Notes: generated from the letters alone by a model not told the origin. A stretch of DNA of 64,000 nucleotides from Desulfosarcina alkanivorans (GCF_009688945.1 NZ_AP021874.1:3100001-3164000); one strand, 5' to 3'; shown: positions 42,113-51,758, counted from the stretch's first letter. Translations and numbers: made by a program.

Positions 42113-43339
42113 TCAGGAAAATTTGTCGTAGGCGATCATCTCCGGCTCCACCCCCAGGCTGTCGAGCATGTCCTCCACGGCCTGGACCATCATGGGCGGC
42201 CCGCACAGGTAGTATTCGATCTCCGTGGGATCCTTGTGTTTGACCAGGTAAGTGTCGTGAAGTTGCTGGTGGATGTAGCCGGTCATCCCCTCCCAGTTGT
42301 CCTCGGGCATGGGGTTGGACAGGGCCACGTGGTAGGAGAAGTTGGAAAATTTTTCGGCCAGCCCCTTGAATTCATCATCGAAAAAAAGTTCCAGTTTGGA
42401 GCGGGCCCCGTACCAGAAAGAGAGGGTTCGATCGGTGTTCAGCCGCAGCAGCTGGTCCAGAATCTGGCTGCGCAGGGGGGCCATACCGGCACCGCCGCCC
42501 ACAAAGCACATCTCCCGGTCGTTTGGCTTGACGGCAAACTCGCCGAAGGGACCGCTCAGGGTCACTTTGTCGCCGGGTTTGAGGCTGAAAATATAGGTGG
42601 AGCCGGTCCCCGGCGGCAGGTTCATGGCTCCCGGCGGGGGTGTGGCGATGCGGATGGTGAAGCGCAGCCGGGTGGCTTCCAGGGGCGGGTTGGCCAGTGA
42701 GTAAGCCCGGAACACCGGCGCCAGGTTTTTGCCCCGCAGCCCCCACAGATTGAACCGGTCCCAGTCGGGCCGGTAGCGCTCGGCCACCCGGATCCGGAAA
42801 TGCTCAAAGGGAATCTCGTATTCCGGGATGTCGATCTGGATATAGGCGCCGGCCGTGAAGTTCAGCTGTTCATTGTCGTCCAGTTCCAGGACCAGATCCT
42901 TGATGAAGGTGGCCACGTTCTCGTTGGAAACCACGGTGGCCGTGTATTTTTTTACGGATAAGATTTCATCGGGAATGCGTATTTTCAGGTCTTCCTTGAC
43001 CTTCATCTGGCAGGCCAGGCGGATGTTGTCCTTTCTCTCCTTGCGTGACAGGTGGGCCAGTTCGGTGGGCAGCGGCCCCCGGGACCCCTCTTCCACCTTG
43101 CACTTGCACATCCCGCAGGCGCCCCCGCCGCCGCAGCCGGAGGGAATGAAAATGCCGTTGTCCGACAGGGCGGACAACAGCGTCCGTCCCGACGGTGCGT
43201 CGATACTCTTGTCCTCGTCCGCATTGATGACCACCCGGTTGCTGCCCTTCTGGACCACCCTGCCCTCGACAAAAAGCAGCAGCCCCACGAGAATAAGAAT
43301 CACTGCCAGAAAAACAGCGGTTGCGGTAAGATAGATCAA
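42113..43339 (-). CDS. nqrF: Na+-translocating NADH:quinone reductase subunit F
   Basis: 408 residues. An N-terminal membrane anchor (ATAVFLAVILILVGLLLFVEG) is followed by a [2Fe-2S] domain (SGCGGGGACGMCKCKVEEG and LACQMKVK). The FAD-binding region is HFRIRVAERYRPDW ... RAYSLANPPLE, and the NADH-binding end is CFVGGGAGMAPLRSQI and YYLCGPPMMVQAVEDML. NqrF takes electrons from NADH into the sodium pump. Last gene of the nqrABCDEF operon; SD AAGGAGAG. A 160-base gap separates it from nqrE. Confidence 0.97.
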   Translation of the reverse strand: MIYLTATAVFLAVILILVGLLLFVEGRVVQKGSNRVVINADEDKSIDAPSGRTLLSALSDNGIFIPSGCGGGGACGMCKCKVEEGSRGPLPTELAHLSRKERKDNIRLACQMKVKEDLKIRIPDEILSVKKYTATVVSNENVATFIKDLVLELDDNEQLNFTAGAYIQIDIPEYEIPFEHFRIRVAERYRPDWDRFNLWGLRGKNLAPVFRAYSLANPPLEATRLRFTIRIATPPPGAMNLPPGTGSTYIFSLKPGDKVTLSGPFGEFAVKPNDREMCFVGGGAGMAPLRSQILDQLLRLNTDRTLSFWYGARSKLELFFDDEFKGLAEKFSNFSYHVALSNPMPEDNWEGMTGYIHQQLHDTYLVKHKDPTEIEYYLCGPPMMVQAVEDMLDSLGVEPEMIAYDKFS

Positions 43340-43499
43340 CGGTCTCTCCTTCTTTCAGCGCCTGTTCGAAAATCTTGCGTCTGCTTCGGCAACATGGCGG
43401 AAAGGGAGTCATAAGCGGCGCACACGCGAAGCATGCGAGCATTTTGAGCCCTTTTCCAACGCCGTTGGCAAGGCCCGGACAGGGTTGTCGGGCAGACGC

Positions 43500-44108
43500 T
43501 CATAGGGTGATTCCTGAAAAAAGCATGAACCCCATGGCCATCAGTCCGGTGACGATCATGATGATTCCGAAGCCTTCCAACCCCCGGGGCACGTCGGCAT
43601 AGCGCAATTTGATGCGGATGGCGGCCATGGAGACGATGGCCATCAGCCAGCCCACACCGGAACCGAAACCGAAGACCACCGTTTCAATGAACGTGTAGTC
43701 GCGCTCGACCATGAACAGCGACGCCCCCAGAATGGCGCAGTTGACCGCAATCAGCGGCAGGAACACCCCCAGGGCCATGTACAGCGCCGGAGAATAGCGG
43801 TCGATCACCATCTCCACCATCTGGACGAGGGCGGCGATGACGGCGATAAAGGTGATGAACTTCAAAAAACTCAGGTCGACGGACGCCAGGCCGGCCCACC
43901 TCAGCGCCCCGGGAGACAGCAGGTACTGGAACACCAGCCAGTTCACCGGTGCGGTGATGGAGAGAACGAACACCACGGCAAAACCCAGCCCGATGGCCGT
44001 GTCCATGTTTTTGGATACCGCCACGAAGGAGCACATCCCCAGGAAGTAGGAGAGCAGGATGTTGCCCACGAACACCGAATTGAGAAACAGGCCGATCAGG
44101 TTTTCCAT
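43500..44108 (-). CDS. nqrE: Na+-translocating NADH:quinone reductase subunit E
   Basis: 202 residues from ATG 44108, which has GGGGA ten bases upstream; the in-frame ATG at 44117 has no room for one. Six membrane helices are predicted, with the family motifs [18 protein letters not shown] and [16 protein letters not shown]; the cysteines in the two half-membrane helices (GMCSF and NCAIL) hold the membrane [2Fe-2S] cluster shared with NqrD. NqrD and NqrE are inverted-topology homologues. After the stop codon, GCAGACGC and GCGTCTGC bracket the 120-base spacer to nqrF. Confidence 0.97.
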   Translation of the reverse strand: MENLIGLFLNSVFVGNILLSYFLGMCSFVAVSKNMDTAIGLGFAVVFVLSITAPVNWLVFQYLLSPGALRWAGLASVDLSFLKFITFIAVIAALVQMVEMVIDRYSPALYMALGVFLPLIAVNCAILGASLFMVERDYTFIETVVFGFGSGVGWLMAIVSMAAIRIKLRYADVPRGLEGFGIIMIVTGLMAMGFMLFSGITL

Positions 44109-44219
44109 ATCCGTCATTCCCCGGCCGCAAACGGCCGTTCATCATTTCATTTATTGAAATTTTAGATTTGGTGATTGTGATTTATTTGCCTGACCTCACC
44201 ATTCCATCCAACCATCAAC

Positions 44220-44837
44220 CTAACTTTTTATTACACTCTTCTGCAGCCAGACAAGCAGGCCGATGATGATGAACGCCGCCGGTGCCAGCTGCATGAATCC
44301 CATGTTCATGTAGCCGTGGTCGTATAGCACCTGGGGAACGACCGGAAACCCGAAGAGTTTGCCGGCCCCCAGCAGTTCGCGGATAAAGGCCACAGACACC
44401 AGCACCAGTCCATAACCGGCGCCGTTGCCCAGTCCGTCCGCAAACGACTGCAGCGGCGGATTGCCCAGGGCGTATGTTTCCGCCCGCCCCATGACGATGC
44501 AGTTGGTGATGATCAGCCCGACGAAAACAGAGAGCTGCTTGCTGATGTCGTAAAAATAGGCCCGCAGCACCTCATCGGCCAGGATCACCAGCGAGGCGAT
44601 CACGGACAATTCCACGATCATGCGCACGTTCCTGGGGATCACGTTGCGCATGGCCGAAATGGTAAAGCTCGAAAAAGCCGTGACAAAGGTCATGGCCAGG
44701 GCCATGACGAGGGCGGTGTTCAGCTGCACCGTAACGGCCAGGGCCGAACAGATGCCCAGGCTCTGGATAAACACCGGGTTGTTCTTGACCACCGGTTCGG
44801 AAAAGGCCTTGAAAGTCGGCGATTGGGTTATTTTCAT
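44220..44837 (-). CDS. nqrD: Na+-translocating NADH:quinone reductase subunit D
   Basis: 205 residues from ATG 44837, chosen because AAGGTGG is 10 bases upstream and the family starts with this [20 protein letters not shown] wording. Six membrane helices, with cysteines in [12 protein letters not shown] and [12 protein letters not shown] that pair with those in NqrE. The 110 bases between nqrD and nqrE are AT-rich and without visible genes. Confidence 0.97.
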   Translation of the reverse strand: MKITQSPTFKAFSEPVVKNNPVFIQSLGICSALAVTVQLNTALVMALAMTFVTAFSSFTISAMRNVIPRNVRMIVELSVIASLVILADEVLRAYFYDISKQLSVFVGLIITNCIVMGRAETYALGNPPLQSFADGLGNGAGYGLVLVSVAFIRELLGAGKLFGFPVVPQVLYDHGYMNMGFMQLAPAAFIIIGLLVWLQKSVIKS

Positions 44838-44931
44838 GCTGACGGGTCCACCTTTTGACAAGAAGTGCGCCTTGCGGGATCAGGCGCGTTGAAAACAGTA
44901 AACCGATATAAACCGCGGGTATGCCTTGCGG

Positions 44932-45642
44932 TCAGCCGTCCGACGGCAGGGCGACCGGCCCGGCCCGAAATTGTTCGGCCAGCGGCTCGTAGTCCAGCAG
45001 GACATCCTTCAGGCCGCCGGTGAGGAATTTGCCGGTGAGCGTGGCACCGGAAATGCCGTCCACAAAGTTGACCTGACGGTCCTCGGCAACCGCATCGGCC
45101 ACCTTCCCCTTGGCGATGCCCACGGCGGAAAACCGGCCGGACGCATCCACGATCTTTTTTCCCACGAAGTTTTGCTGGAACCAGGGTTTTTCGATTTCAC
45201 CGCCCAGGCCCGGCGTCTCGTTGTGGCTGTAGACGGAAAATCCGGCCACGGTCTCGCCGTCGTTTTCGATGGCCATGTATCCGCGAATGGTGCCCCACAG
45301 GCCGCGGGAATCGACCGGAAGGATGTAGGCGGCCGGCTCGCTGTCCTTGACGTAGAAACAGACCGGCAGCGCATCAGCATCCGCCTGGCCCGCGACGATC
45401 CGTCCGGTGCCGTCCACGGCGTAGCAGCGGATATTGTTCCGGTAGGACTGTTCGATCTGCGCCGCGGTCGAGGGGCCAACGGGATCGACCAGCCCTACGG
45501 ACATCAGAATATTTTTCTGCCGGTCCAGGGCCACGTTGCGCATTTTGCGCTCCTTGAGGCCGGTGGCGGCGCCGGTGAGCAGCAGGCTGCAGACCAGGGC
45601 AACCAGGGCGGAGAAACCGATGGATTTCAACTGATCAGACAT
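44932..45642 (-). CDS. nqrC: Na+-translocating NADH:quinone reductase subunit C
   Basis: 236 residues. An N-terminal membrane anchor (SIGFSALVALVCSLLLTGAATG) is followed by a periplasmic FMN-binding domain. FMN is covalently attached to the threonine in DGISGATLTGKFL. GYMAIENDGETVAGFSVYSHNETPGLGGE is the usual preceding segment. Its first eight bases overlap the end of nqrB. Confidence 0.96.
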   Translation of the reverse strand: MSDQLKSIGFSALVALVCSLLLTGAATGLKERKMRNVALDRQKNILMSVGLVDPVGPSTAAQIEQSYRNNIRCYAVDGTGRIVAGQADADALPVCFYVKDSEPAAYILPVDSRGLWGTIRGYMAIENDGETVAGFSVYSHNETPGLGGEIEKPWFQQNFVGKKIVDASGRFSAVGIAKGKVADAVAEDRQVNFVDGISGATLTGKFLTGGLKDVLLDYEPLAEQFRAGPVALPSDG

Positions 45643-46828
45643 TGGGCACCCTTTTTCTCAGCCGCGCCTTGATGACGAAATGATCCATCAGCGGTGCAAA
45701 AAGATTCATGAACAAGATGGCCAGCATCACCCCTTCCGGATAGGCCGGGTTGAACACCCGGATGGCCACGGTCAGCGCACCGATGGCAAATCCATACAGC
45801 CACCGGGAGAGGTTCATGCCCGGGCCCGAGACCGGATCAGTGGCCATATAGACAATGCCGAAAGCAAAGCTGCCCATGACCAGGTGCCAGGCCGGATGCA
45901 CGGAAAACATGCGGGCCGCCTCACCACCGGAGGAAAGGTTGATCAGATATCCCGGATAGGCCACCGCCAGCACCCCGAGGATGCCGCCGACCATGATGCG
46001 GTAATTGCCCACCCCGGTCACCACCAGGAATCCGGCGCCGAGCAGGCACATGAGGGCCGAGGTCTCGCAGGCACTGCCGGGAAGGTTGCCGATAAAAAGC
46101 CGCCCGAAGGTGTATCCGGCGTCATTCAGGATGCGGGAGGCCGCCTCTCCGGAAGCGGCCAGGGGCAAAAGGGCCAGCGGGGTGGCCGCCGTTACGGCAT
46201 CCACCGCCTGCCGGCCGGTCTGTTCAACCAGGGTCCAGACCCGGTCGCCGGACATGTTGGCCGGATAGGCGAAAAAGAGAAAGGCCCGCGCGGTCAGCGC
46301 CGGATTGAGAATATTCCTGCCCGTGCCCCCAAAAATTTCCTTGCCGATCACCACGCCGAAGGAGATCCCCACGGCCACCTGCCACAAGGGGGTGGTGGGC
46401 GGCAGGGTCATGGGAAACAGCAGGCCGGTGACCAGGAAGCCCTCGCTGATAGTGTGCCCCCGAACCGAAGCGAACAGAAGTTCCCAGAACAGGCCCACGG
46501 CGTAGGAGACCATGAGCATGGGCAGCACCACCCACGCCCCCCGCACCATCGCCGGCACCAGGCCCACATCCAGCCCCGAAGCCAGCCCGGTCTGGTAGCC
46601 GGTGTTGTACATGCCATAAAAAAAGGGCGGCATCAGCGAAATGATAACAAAGGTCATGAACCGCTTCAGGTCCAGGCTGTCCCGCACATGGGCGTCGGCC
46701 GTGGTGGTCAGTGCAGGGGCGAAGGCGACCGTTTCGATGGCATCGAACAGGGGGTGCAGCTTTTCCAGTCGCCCGCCGGATTCAAAGTGCGGCCGGGTGG
46801 TGTTGAACAGGCGTTTAAGGGCTTTCAT
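45635..46828 (-). CDS. nqrB: Na+-translocating NADH:quinone reductase subunit B
   Basis: 397 residues with about ten membrane helices (for example FVIISLMPPFFYGMYNTGY and LMVSYAVGLFWELLFASV). The RnfD/NqrB signature FGGTGRNILNPALTARAFLF is present. The region that normally holds the covalent FMN threonine reads AVDAVTAATPLALL, so the modified residue is probably a Thr in TAAT, a variant of the SGAT motif. NqrB contributes much of the Na+ channel and the riboflavin site. A 219-base spacer with a repeat separates it from nqrA. Confidence 0.96.
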   Translation of the reverse strand: MKALKRLFNTTRPHFESGGRLEKLHPLFDAIETVAFAPALTTTADAHVRDSLDLKRFMTFVIISLMPPFFYGMYNTGYQTGLASGLDVGLVPAMVRGAWVVLPMLMVSYAVGLFWELLFASVRGHTISEGFLVTGLLFPMTLPPTTPLWQVAVGISFGVVIGKEIFGGTGRNILNPALTARAFLFFAYPANMSGDRVWTLVEQTGRQAVDAVTAATPLALLPLAASGEAASRILNDAGYTFGRLFIGNLPGSACETSALMCLLGAGFLVVTGVGNYRIMVGGILGVLAVAYPGYLINLSSGGEAARMFSVHPAWHLVMGSFAFGIVYMATDPVSGPGMNLSRWLYGFAIGALTVAIRVFNPAYPEGVMLAILFMNLFAPLMDHFVIKARLRKRVPNV

Positions 46829-46895
46829 GTTTTAGTGTCTACCTATAAAGACAAGTTGGATTCTTGTAAAAACAACAGGGCATGGATTCAATACG

Positions 46896-46996
46896 AAGGC
46901 CAAATGTCAAAGCGCAAATGCCAATAGAAGGATATGCGGGCCGATTTCATTGAAAACAGGCAGTATTCCTTCATTTGACATTTAGCATTTGGCCTT
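46896..46996. repeat. Inverted repeat in the nqrA-nqrB spacer
   Basis: AAGGCCAAATG (46896-46906) and CATTTGGCCTT (46986-46996) are perfect 11-base arms. Between them the motif AAATGTCAAA/AAATGCCA recurs on both strands, and AAGGATA/TATTCCTT continues the pairing. It interrupts an otherwise tight operon and could be an RNA-processing or terminator-like element. Confidence 0.65.
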
Positions 46997-47047
46997 TGAC
47001 ATTCATGTGCAGATGTATTGTTTTCCCTCAACCCGCAGTCTCGGCAA

Positions 47048-48391
47048 TCAGGCGATCTCCTTATAGTATTGGGCTTTTGCCTTCCGGAACACCTCGCGCA
47101 GCTCAATCTTGGACGGGCAGGCATAGGTACACAAACCGCATTCGGCACAATCCAGCAGGCCATGGGCGAGGGCCTCTTCCACCTCGTCGGCCACCAGGCA
47201 CTTCATGGTGAACTGGGGCAGAATGTCCACCGGGCAGATCCGGGCACAGGTGCCGCAGTTGACGCAGGCCCGCACCTCCCCGTGCTGGCCGCAGTCCATG
47301 GGAAAAGGCCTGCGGCGGAAGGCGGACAGGAAGGCCGTGGAGTAACTGGGTTTGCTGAAGCCCGGACGGATGAAACCGAAAGGCTCTTCCCGGTCTCCGT
47401 CATCGACCAGATTCAGGGCATTCTGGTAAAACCCCATGAAACTGTCGACACCGCCGGTAAGGCCGGTAAACACCCCGCCCACGATATACCGGGCATCCGG
47501 CACCCCGAGAGCACCCCCACCGCCCAGCAGCCGCAGCGGCACACCGGCACGGGTCGAGACATGTCCACCGGCGGGCGCCAGGCTCCCGCCCACCGACATG
47601 ATCCGCTGAACGGGATAGCGGCCGGTCCTCAAAAATTCACCGAGCAGGATCACGTCCTGGCCGTCGATAAACCAGGAGCGATTCTGCTGCGCACCGGTTT
47701 TGGTCCGGTACAGTTGAACACCGGGGTTCCCGGACGGATAGCAACCGGAAAAACGCCGGACAGCCGTCTGGTCGGGCAGGACCGCCAGGACCGCCTCGTC
47801 ACCGGTATGGTTGACGATCACCTGGTCGCACAATCGGGTGAGCAGTTCGAGTCCCGAGCCGAAGCATTCTTCCCTGCCCTGGAGGTAAACGGCCGGGTCG
47901 GGTGCAAACGGCTCGTCGTCGCCCAGGCGAACCAGGATAGCCGGCGGCGGCGTGTCCTGGTCGGCCAGATCCATGAAGGGCAGGACTCTGAAAAACGGCC
48001 ACATCCCGCCGGCAAGCAGGATGCCCACCAGTGCCTCCCGCGAAACGGCGCTCAACTTATCGGCTCCGGGCACTTCGAAAGAGGCCATGGGTTCATCGCT
48101 GTCCAGGGCGATAATGATCTGCCGGATGACCCGCCGGGGGCCGAATACGATGCGGGTCACCTGGCCGCCGCCGGGCGAGAGAAACCGGACGCGGGTATTG
48201 CGCTTGTCCTCGAAAAGAGGGGAGCCAATGGCTACCGAATCCCCCTCCTGGACCAGAAGCCGGGGCTTGATGAAGGGGATCTGTTCGGGGACCATGCCCA
48301 CATGTCGCGGGGCATCCAGCAGGCGAAGCTGTCGGCTGGGAGCACCGGCAATCGATGGTGAAAATCCCTTTTTCAGGTGTATGGCATTCAT
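47048..48391 (-). CDS. nqrA: Na+-translocating NADH:quinone reductase subunit A
   Basis: 447 residues. The start (MNAIHLKKGFSPSIAGAPSR) and FIKPRLLVQEGDSVAIGSPL are typical of NqrA, as is RVRFLSPGGGQVTRIVFGPRR. A C-terminal cysteine-rich section (CVNCGTCARICPVDILPQ and CAECGLCTYACPSKIELREV) reads as two 4Fe-4S-like motifs; these are standard in Rnf-type C subunits, and degenerate or absent in many NqrA proteins, so their completeness here is notable. First gene of the nqr operon. NqrA is the cytoplasmic subunit linked to quinone binding. Confidence 0.93.
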   Translation of the reverse strand: MNAIHLKKGFSPSIAGAPSRQLRLLDAPRHVGMVPEQIPFIKPRLLVQEGDSVAIGSPLFEDKRNTRVRFLSPGGGQVTRIVFGPRRVIRQIIIALDSDEPMASFEVPGADKLSAVSREALVGILLAGGMWPFFRVLPFMDLADQDTPPPAILVRLGDDEPFAPDPAVYLQGREECFGSGLELLTRLCDQVIVNHTGDEAVLAVLPDQTAVRRFSGCYPSGNPGVQLYRTKTGAQQNRSWFIDGQDVILLGEFLRTGRYPVQRIMSVGGSLAPAGGHVSTRAGVPLRLLGGGGALGVPDARYIVGGVFTGLTGGVDSFMGFYQNALNLVDDGDREEPFGFIRPGFSKPSYSTAFLSAFRRRPFPMDCGQHGEVRACVNCGTCARICPVDILPQFTMKCLVADEVEEALAHGLLDCAECGLCTYACPSKIELREVFRKAKAQYYKEIA

Positions 48392-48404
48392 CCGTCAACC
48401 TTGG

Positions 48405-48453
48405 TAGTGGCACACTAGGGTGCGAAATTGAAAACGTAGTCCGGTCTGACCGG
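48405..48453. promoter_or_regulatory. Palindromes in the nqrA upstream region
   Basis: TAGTG-GCA-CACTA (48405-48417) and CCGGTC-T-GACCGG (48441-48453) lie 14 and 50 bases ahead of nqrA, in the divergent space shared with the Fur-type gene. Each has perfect arms and an operator-like size. The binding protein is unknown. Confidence 0.4.
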
Positions 48454-48743
48454 TCGTTGCGACAAAACAGGTGCAGGATCGGATTTTGGCCTGCCGGCGG
48501 CATGCATAAGGTCAACGCAACATTCATGCCGTGGGGAAAGGCATGATAAAATGGACCATCGATGAACTGCGCCCGGCCGTGTCAGCCAGAATCCGGAAAT
48601 TATTCTGGCATGTTTTTCGTTGATCTGCAAGCCGGGAATCCGCCCTGAGAGGATGGATGGTTAAGCAATCCCGGCAACAGGGCGTCCGGAGCGTCCCGCC
48701 GTTTATCGCGCCTGATGCCCCCCCGGTGGTGTGGTCATCCCCC

Positions 48744-48772
48744 TTGACATATGCTCGATTTCAGCTTAGGAA
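48744..48772 (+). promoter_or_regulatory. Likely sigma-70 promoter of the Fur-family gene
   Basis: TTGACA (48744-48749), a 17-base spacer and TAGGAA (48767-48772), ending 25 bases before ATG 48798. The -35 box is perfect and the -10 box weak. This placement also argues against the longer open frame from 48657 as the true gene start. Confidence 0.55.
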
Positions 48773-48797
48773 AATAACAGACCTTTTTCTGGAGATC

Positions 48798-49223
48798 ATG
48801 GGCGTGGAAATCGACAAAAAAACGAGAATGACCCGACAGCGGCGGGTAATCTTGGAAGAGATCCGTAAAATCAACAACCATCCCGCCGCTGATGAAATCT
48901 ACGAACGGGTGCGCAAACGGCTGCCCCGGATCAGTCTGGGCACTGTCTATCGAAACCTCGATGTGCTCTGCGAACTGGGTGAAATCCAGCGACTGGAATT
49001 ATCCGGGGCGATGAAACGGTATGACGGCGTCGCCAAAAAACATTATCATATCCGCTGCGTCTGCTGCGGTCGCGTAGACGACGCACCCATCGCACCGCTC
49101 AATGAGCTGGAAGACGACCTCTACGGCACCACCGTCTACGAAATCATCGGGCACAACCTGGAATTCACCGGATTGTGTCCCCAGTGCGCCATTGCACGGC
49201 ACCAGCGGCAGGCGGCCAGCTGA
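48798..49223 (+). CDS. Fur family transcriptional regulator
   Basis: 141 residues from ATG 48798. The winged helix (RMTRQRRVILEEIRKINNHPAADEIYERV, RISLGTVYRNLDVLCELGEIQRLEL) is followed by the dimerisation and metal region KHYHIRCVCCGRVDDAPI and GLCPQCAIARH. Both CxxC pairs of the structural zinc site are present. The sequence is closer to PerR/Fur-type peroxide or iron regulators than to Zur, but this is not decided. It is divergent from nqrA. The frame is open from 48657, but the sigma-70 promoter lies inside that extension. Confidence 0.9.
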   Translation: MGVEIDKKTRMTRQRRVILEEIRKINNHPAADEIYERVRKRLPRISLGTVYRNLDVLCELGEIQRLELSGAMKRYDGVAKKHYHIRCVCCGRVDDAPIAPLNELEDDLYGTTVYEIIGHNLEFTGLCPQCAIARHQRQAAS

Positions 49224-49640
49224 CCGCGGCCCGGAAACCGCAATATTCCCTTTATTCCAGACCTTTGTATTATGATACGGTCATGTATCGCCCGAAACAT
49301 GAGACAATCGCAGAGGTCTGATGCCGATGCGGCGCGGACAACTGACGTCCGCTTAATGCCCGTGAACCGCACCGGCAACTGATTCGACCCGGGCCAAAGC
49401 CGGCGCACAGGATCGGGCATCGTCCCCTGGCATAAAATTTGTAGTGTTAACATGACGTTCTTCCGAAAAGGATATTTTCCGCGATCGAGGCCTGCTGGAA
49501 GGTTCACCGCAGGCGTGTGATCGAACGGCCGAGGCTTGAACATCGGGCAATAACGCCTTGCCGCGGACGGGACCAGGGCTATCCGGCCCGATACGCTGAA
49601 CCCCTTACGCTTTGACCCCAGACCAGAAAAGAGGTGACCC
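49224..49640. other. Intergenic region before citrate synthase
   Basis: About 417 bases with no supported gene. CAGACCT (49258-49264) and AGGTCTG (49314-49320) form a 7-base outer stem, with GATAC-N6-GTATC inside; this may be a weak terminator for the Fur-type gene or an operator. Nothing else stands out. Confidence 0.4.
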
Positions 49641-50822
49641 ATGGAAGATGCCTGCAAACCGGTTCTCAACACAGGACTAAGGGGCGTGACCATCGCCAGC
49701 ACGAAAATCAGCGATGTCAACGGCGCCGAGGGAAAGCTGGTCTACCGGGGATACCGGGCCCGGGACCTGGCCGGGAAAACCTCATTCGAGGAAGTGGTCT
49801 ACCTGCTGCTGTTCGAACGGCTTCCCGACCGGAAGGCCCTGGCGGACTTCAGGCAGCAGATCGCCGAACAGCGCGCGGTACCCGAGGAAATTCTCACCGC
49901 CATGAAAGCCATGCCCACCGATGCGCTGCCCATGGATGTGCTCCAGGCAACCGTCCCCATGATGGCCAGCTTTGACCCGGACATTCGCCAGGCGGATATC
50001 GACAGCACCACCCGCATGGCCGTTCGCCTGATCGCCAGGTTCGCCACCATCGTGGCAGCCTGGGACCGGATCCGCAACGGCAAGGCACCGATTGCCCCGG
50101 CCCCCGGCCTGAGCCAGGCGGCCAATTTCCTTTACATGCTGAACGGCGAGGTGCCCGATGACGAACTGGCCGGCTTTTTCGACACCTGCCTGGTGCTCCA
50201 CGCCGAACACTCCTTCAATGCCTCGACCTTTGCCGCACGGGAAGTGGCCTCCACCAAGGCCCACATATACGCAGCGGTGACCGCCGGCGTCGGCTCTCTT
50301 TCAGGTCCCCTTCATGGCGGCGCCAACACCCGGGTGATGCAGATGCTGCTGGAAATCGGCGATGTGGACAAGGTGGACGATTACGTCACCAGAATCCTCG
50401 ACACCGGCGGTGTCATCATGGGGCTGGGCCATGCCGTCTATCAGGTGGACGACCCCCGGGCCAAGATCCTCGCCCCCATGTCCCTGACCCTGGGCAAACG
50501 GGCCGGAGACACCCGCTGGTACGATCTGTCCAAGGCATTGGAAACCAAGGGCAAAGCCGCCTTCAAAAAGAAAAAAGGCAAGGACATTTTCGTCAATGTC
50601 GATTTTTACAGCGCATCCCTGTACTACTACATGGGCATTGCCGTGGACCTGTTTTCTCCCATTTTCGCCATCTCCCGCATCGCCGGATGGTCGGCCCATG
50701 TGATTGAAGAGTTGTATGGCGGGGCGGCGGCCAAACCCACCCTGTACCGGCCCGAGTCCGATTATGTCGGCGATTACTGCGGTCCCGACGAATGTGCCTT
50801 CGTTCCCATGGATGAGCGCTGA
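49641..50822 (+). CDS. gltA: Citrate synthase
   Basis: 393 residues, the shorter form. The motifs are GKLVYRGYRARDLAGKTSFEEVVYLLLF, LHAEHSFNASTFAAREVAST, GSLSGPLHGGANTRVMQML, GLGHAVYQVDDPRAKIL and NVDFYSASLYYYMGI. The catalytic His-His-Asp triad can be placed in GPLHGG, GLGHAVY and VNVDFY. It condenses oxaloacetate and acetyl-CoA. In sulfate reducers of this group it may serve the oxidative cycle or biosynthesis. The ribosome site GAGGTG precedes ATG 49641. Monocistronic as far as seen. Confidence 0.95.
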   Translation: MEDACKPVLNTGLRGVTIASTKISDVNGAEGKLVYRGYRARDLAGKTSFEEVVYLLLFERLPDRKALADFRQQIAEQRAVPEEILTAMKAMPTDALPMDVLQATVPMMASFDPDIRQADIDSTTRMAVRLIARFATIVAAWDRIRNGKAPIAPAPGLSQAANFLYMLNGEVPDDELAGFFDTCLVLHAEHSFNASTFAAREVASTKAHIYAAVTAGVGSLSGPLHGGANTRVMQMLLEIGDVDKVDDYVTRILDTGGVIMGLGHAVYQVDDPRAKILAPMSLTLGKRAGDTRWYDLSKALETKGKAAFKKKKGKDIFVNVDFYSASLYYYMGIAVDLFSPIFAISRIAGWSAHVIEELYGGAAAKPTLYRPESDYVGDYCGPDECAFVPMDER

Positions 50823-50867
50823 CGGCAACACCCCCACTCACCCCCAATATGAGGTTCCACACAGAAA

Positions 50868-51545
50868 ATGAAAAAATGGAAATGCATTGTCTGCGGCTAC
50901 ATTCACACCGGCGATGACCCCCCCGAGAAATGCCCGGTCTGCGGGGCCCCCAAAAGCAAATTCGTCGAGGTCACCGAACCCGAAGCCCCGACACCGGAAC
51001 CGGCGGTGGCCGCAGCCCCCGAAATCGAACCGGTGGTCGATCGGCCGGAACCGTCCGAGCCGGCAGCGGCGGCCGAACCCGAACCGGTCTCACCGTTCGA
51101 GGATTCCCGCTACCGACGGCTGTTCGAGCTGATGACCCGCTACCACGGCCACCCGATCAGCGTGCATATTCCCAATGGCCTGCTGCCCGTTGCCATCCTC
51201 TTTATCTTCCTGTCGGCCCTGTTCAGCGTCAAGGGCATGACCCTGGCCGCGACCTACAATCTCGGCGTGGTGGCCCTGTCCATGCCGCTGGTATTGTTTT
51301 CCGGGTGGGTGGATTGGCAGAATCGTTTCAACGGCGCCATCACCCATGTCTTCATTGTCAAGATCGCCTGCGGCATCATCGTTTCCGTCACCGCCTGGTT
51401 CCTTTTCATCTGGCTGTTGGTCAATCCGGCCGTCGTCACCACGCCCCAGCCGTCCCGGGTTGCCTTTTTTATGATCAACCTTATTATGCTGGGTGCAGCG
51501 AGTACCGCCGGATGGTATGGCGGAAAACTGGTTTTCAGGGACTGA
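50868..51545 (+). CDS. Rubredoxin-like / DUF2231 membrane fusion protein
   Basis: 225 residues in three parts. Residues 1-36 are rubredoxin-like ([28 protein letters not shown]), with the four cysteines of an Fe(Cys)4 site. A Pro/Glu/Ala-rich linker (about 37-78) follows. The rest has four membrane segments, starting with [28 protein letters not shown], the DUF2231 signature. It is probably an inner-membrane redox protein that presents a rubredoxin centre at the cytoplasmic face. It follows citrate synthase by 45 bases but may have its own promoter. The electron partner is unknown. Confidence 0.82.
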   Translation: MKKWKCIVCGYIHTGDDPPEKCPVCGAPKSKFVEVTEPEAPTPEPAVAAAPEIEPVVDRPEPSEPAAAAEPEPVSPFEDSRYRRLFELMTRYHGHPISVHIPNGLLPVAILFIFLSALFSVKGMTLAATYNLGVVALSMPLVLFSGWVDWQNRFNGAITHVFIVKIACGIIVSVTAWFLFIWLLVNPAVVTTPQPSRVAFFMINLIMLGAASTAGWYGGKLVFRD

Positions 51546-51758
51546 ACCGGGCAGGCATTCAAAACCGGCAGATTATGTTCAAACCGTTTGAATCCGTCGC
51601 CGGCAACGGGCATGGAAACCGGATTGTGGGGTTCAGGATTCGAAGCGATGGACGTGCACACGAACAGGGTATATCGACCATGAATCCCCGGGTTTCCCGA
51701 CTGGCCGTTTATCAATTCCGGCCCTGAAGGGTCATGCGACGATCAAGGAGACGCAACT

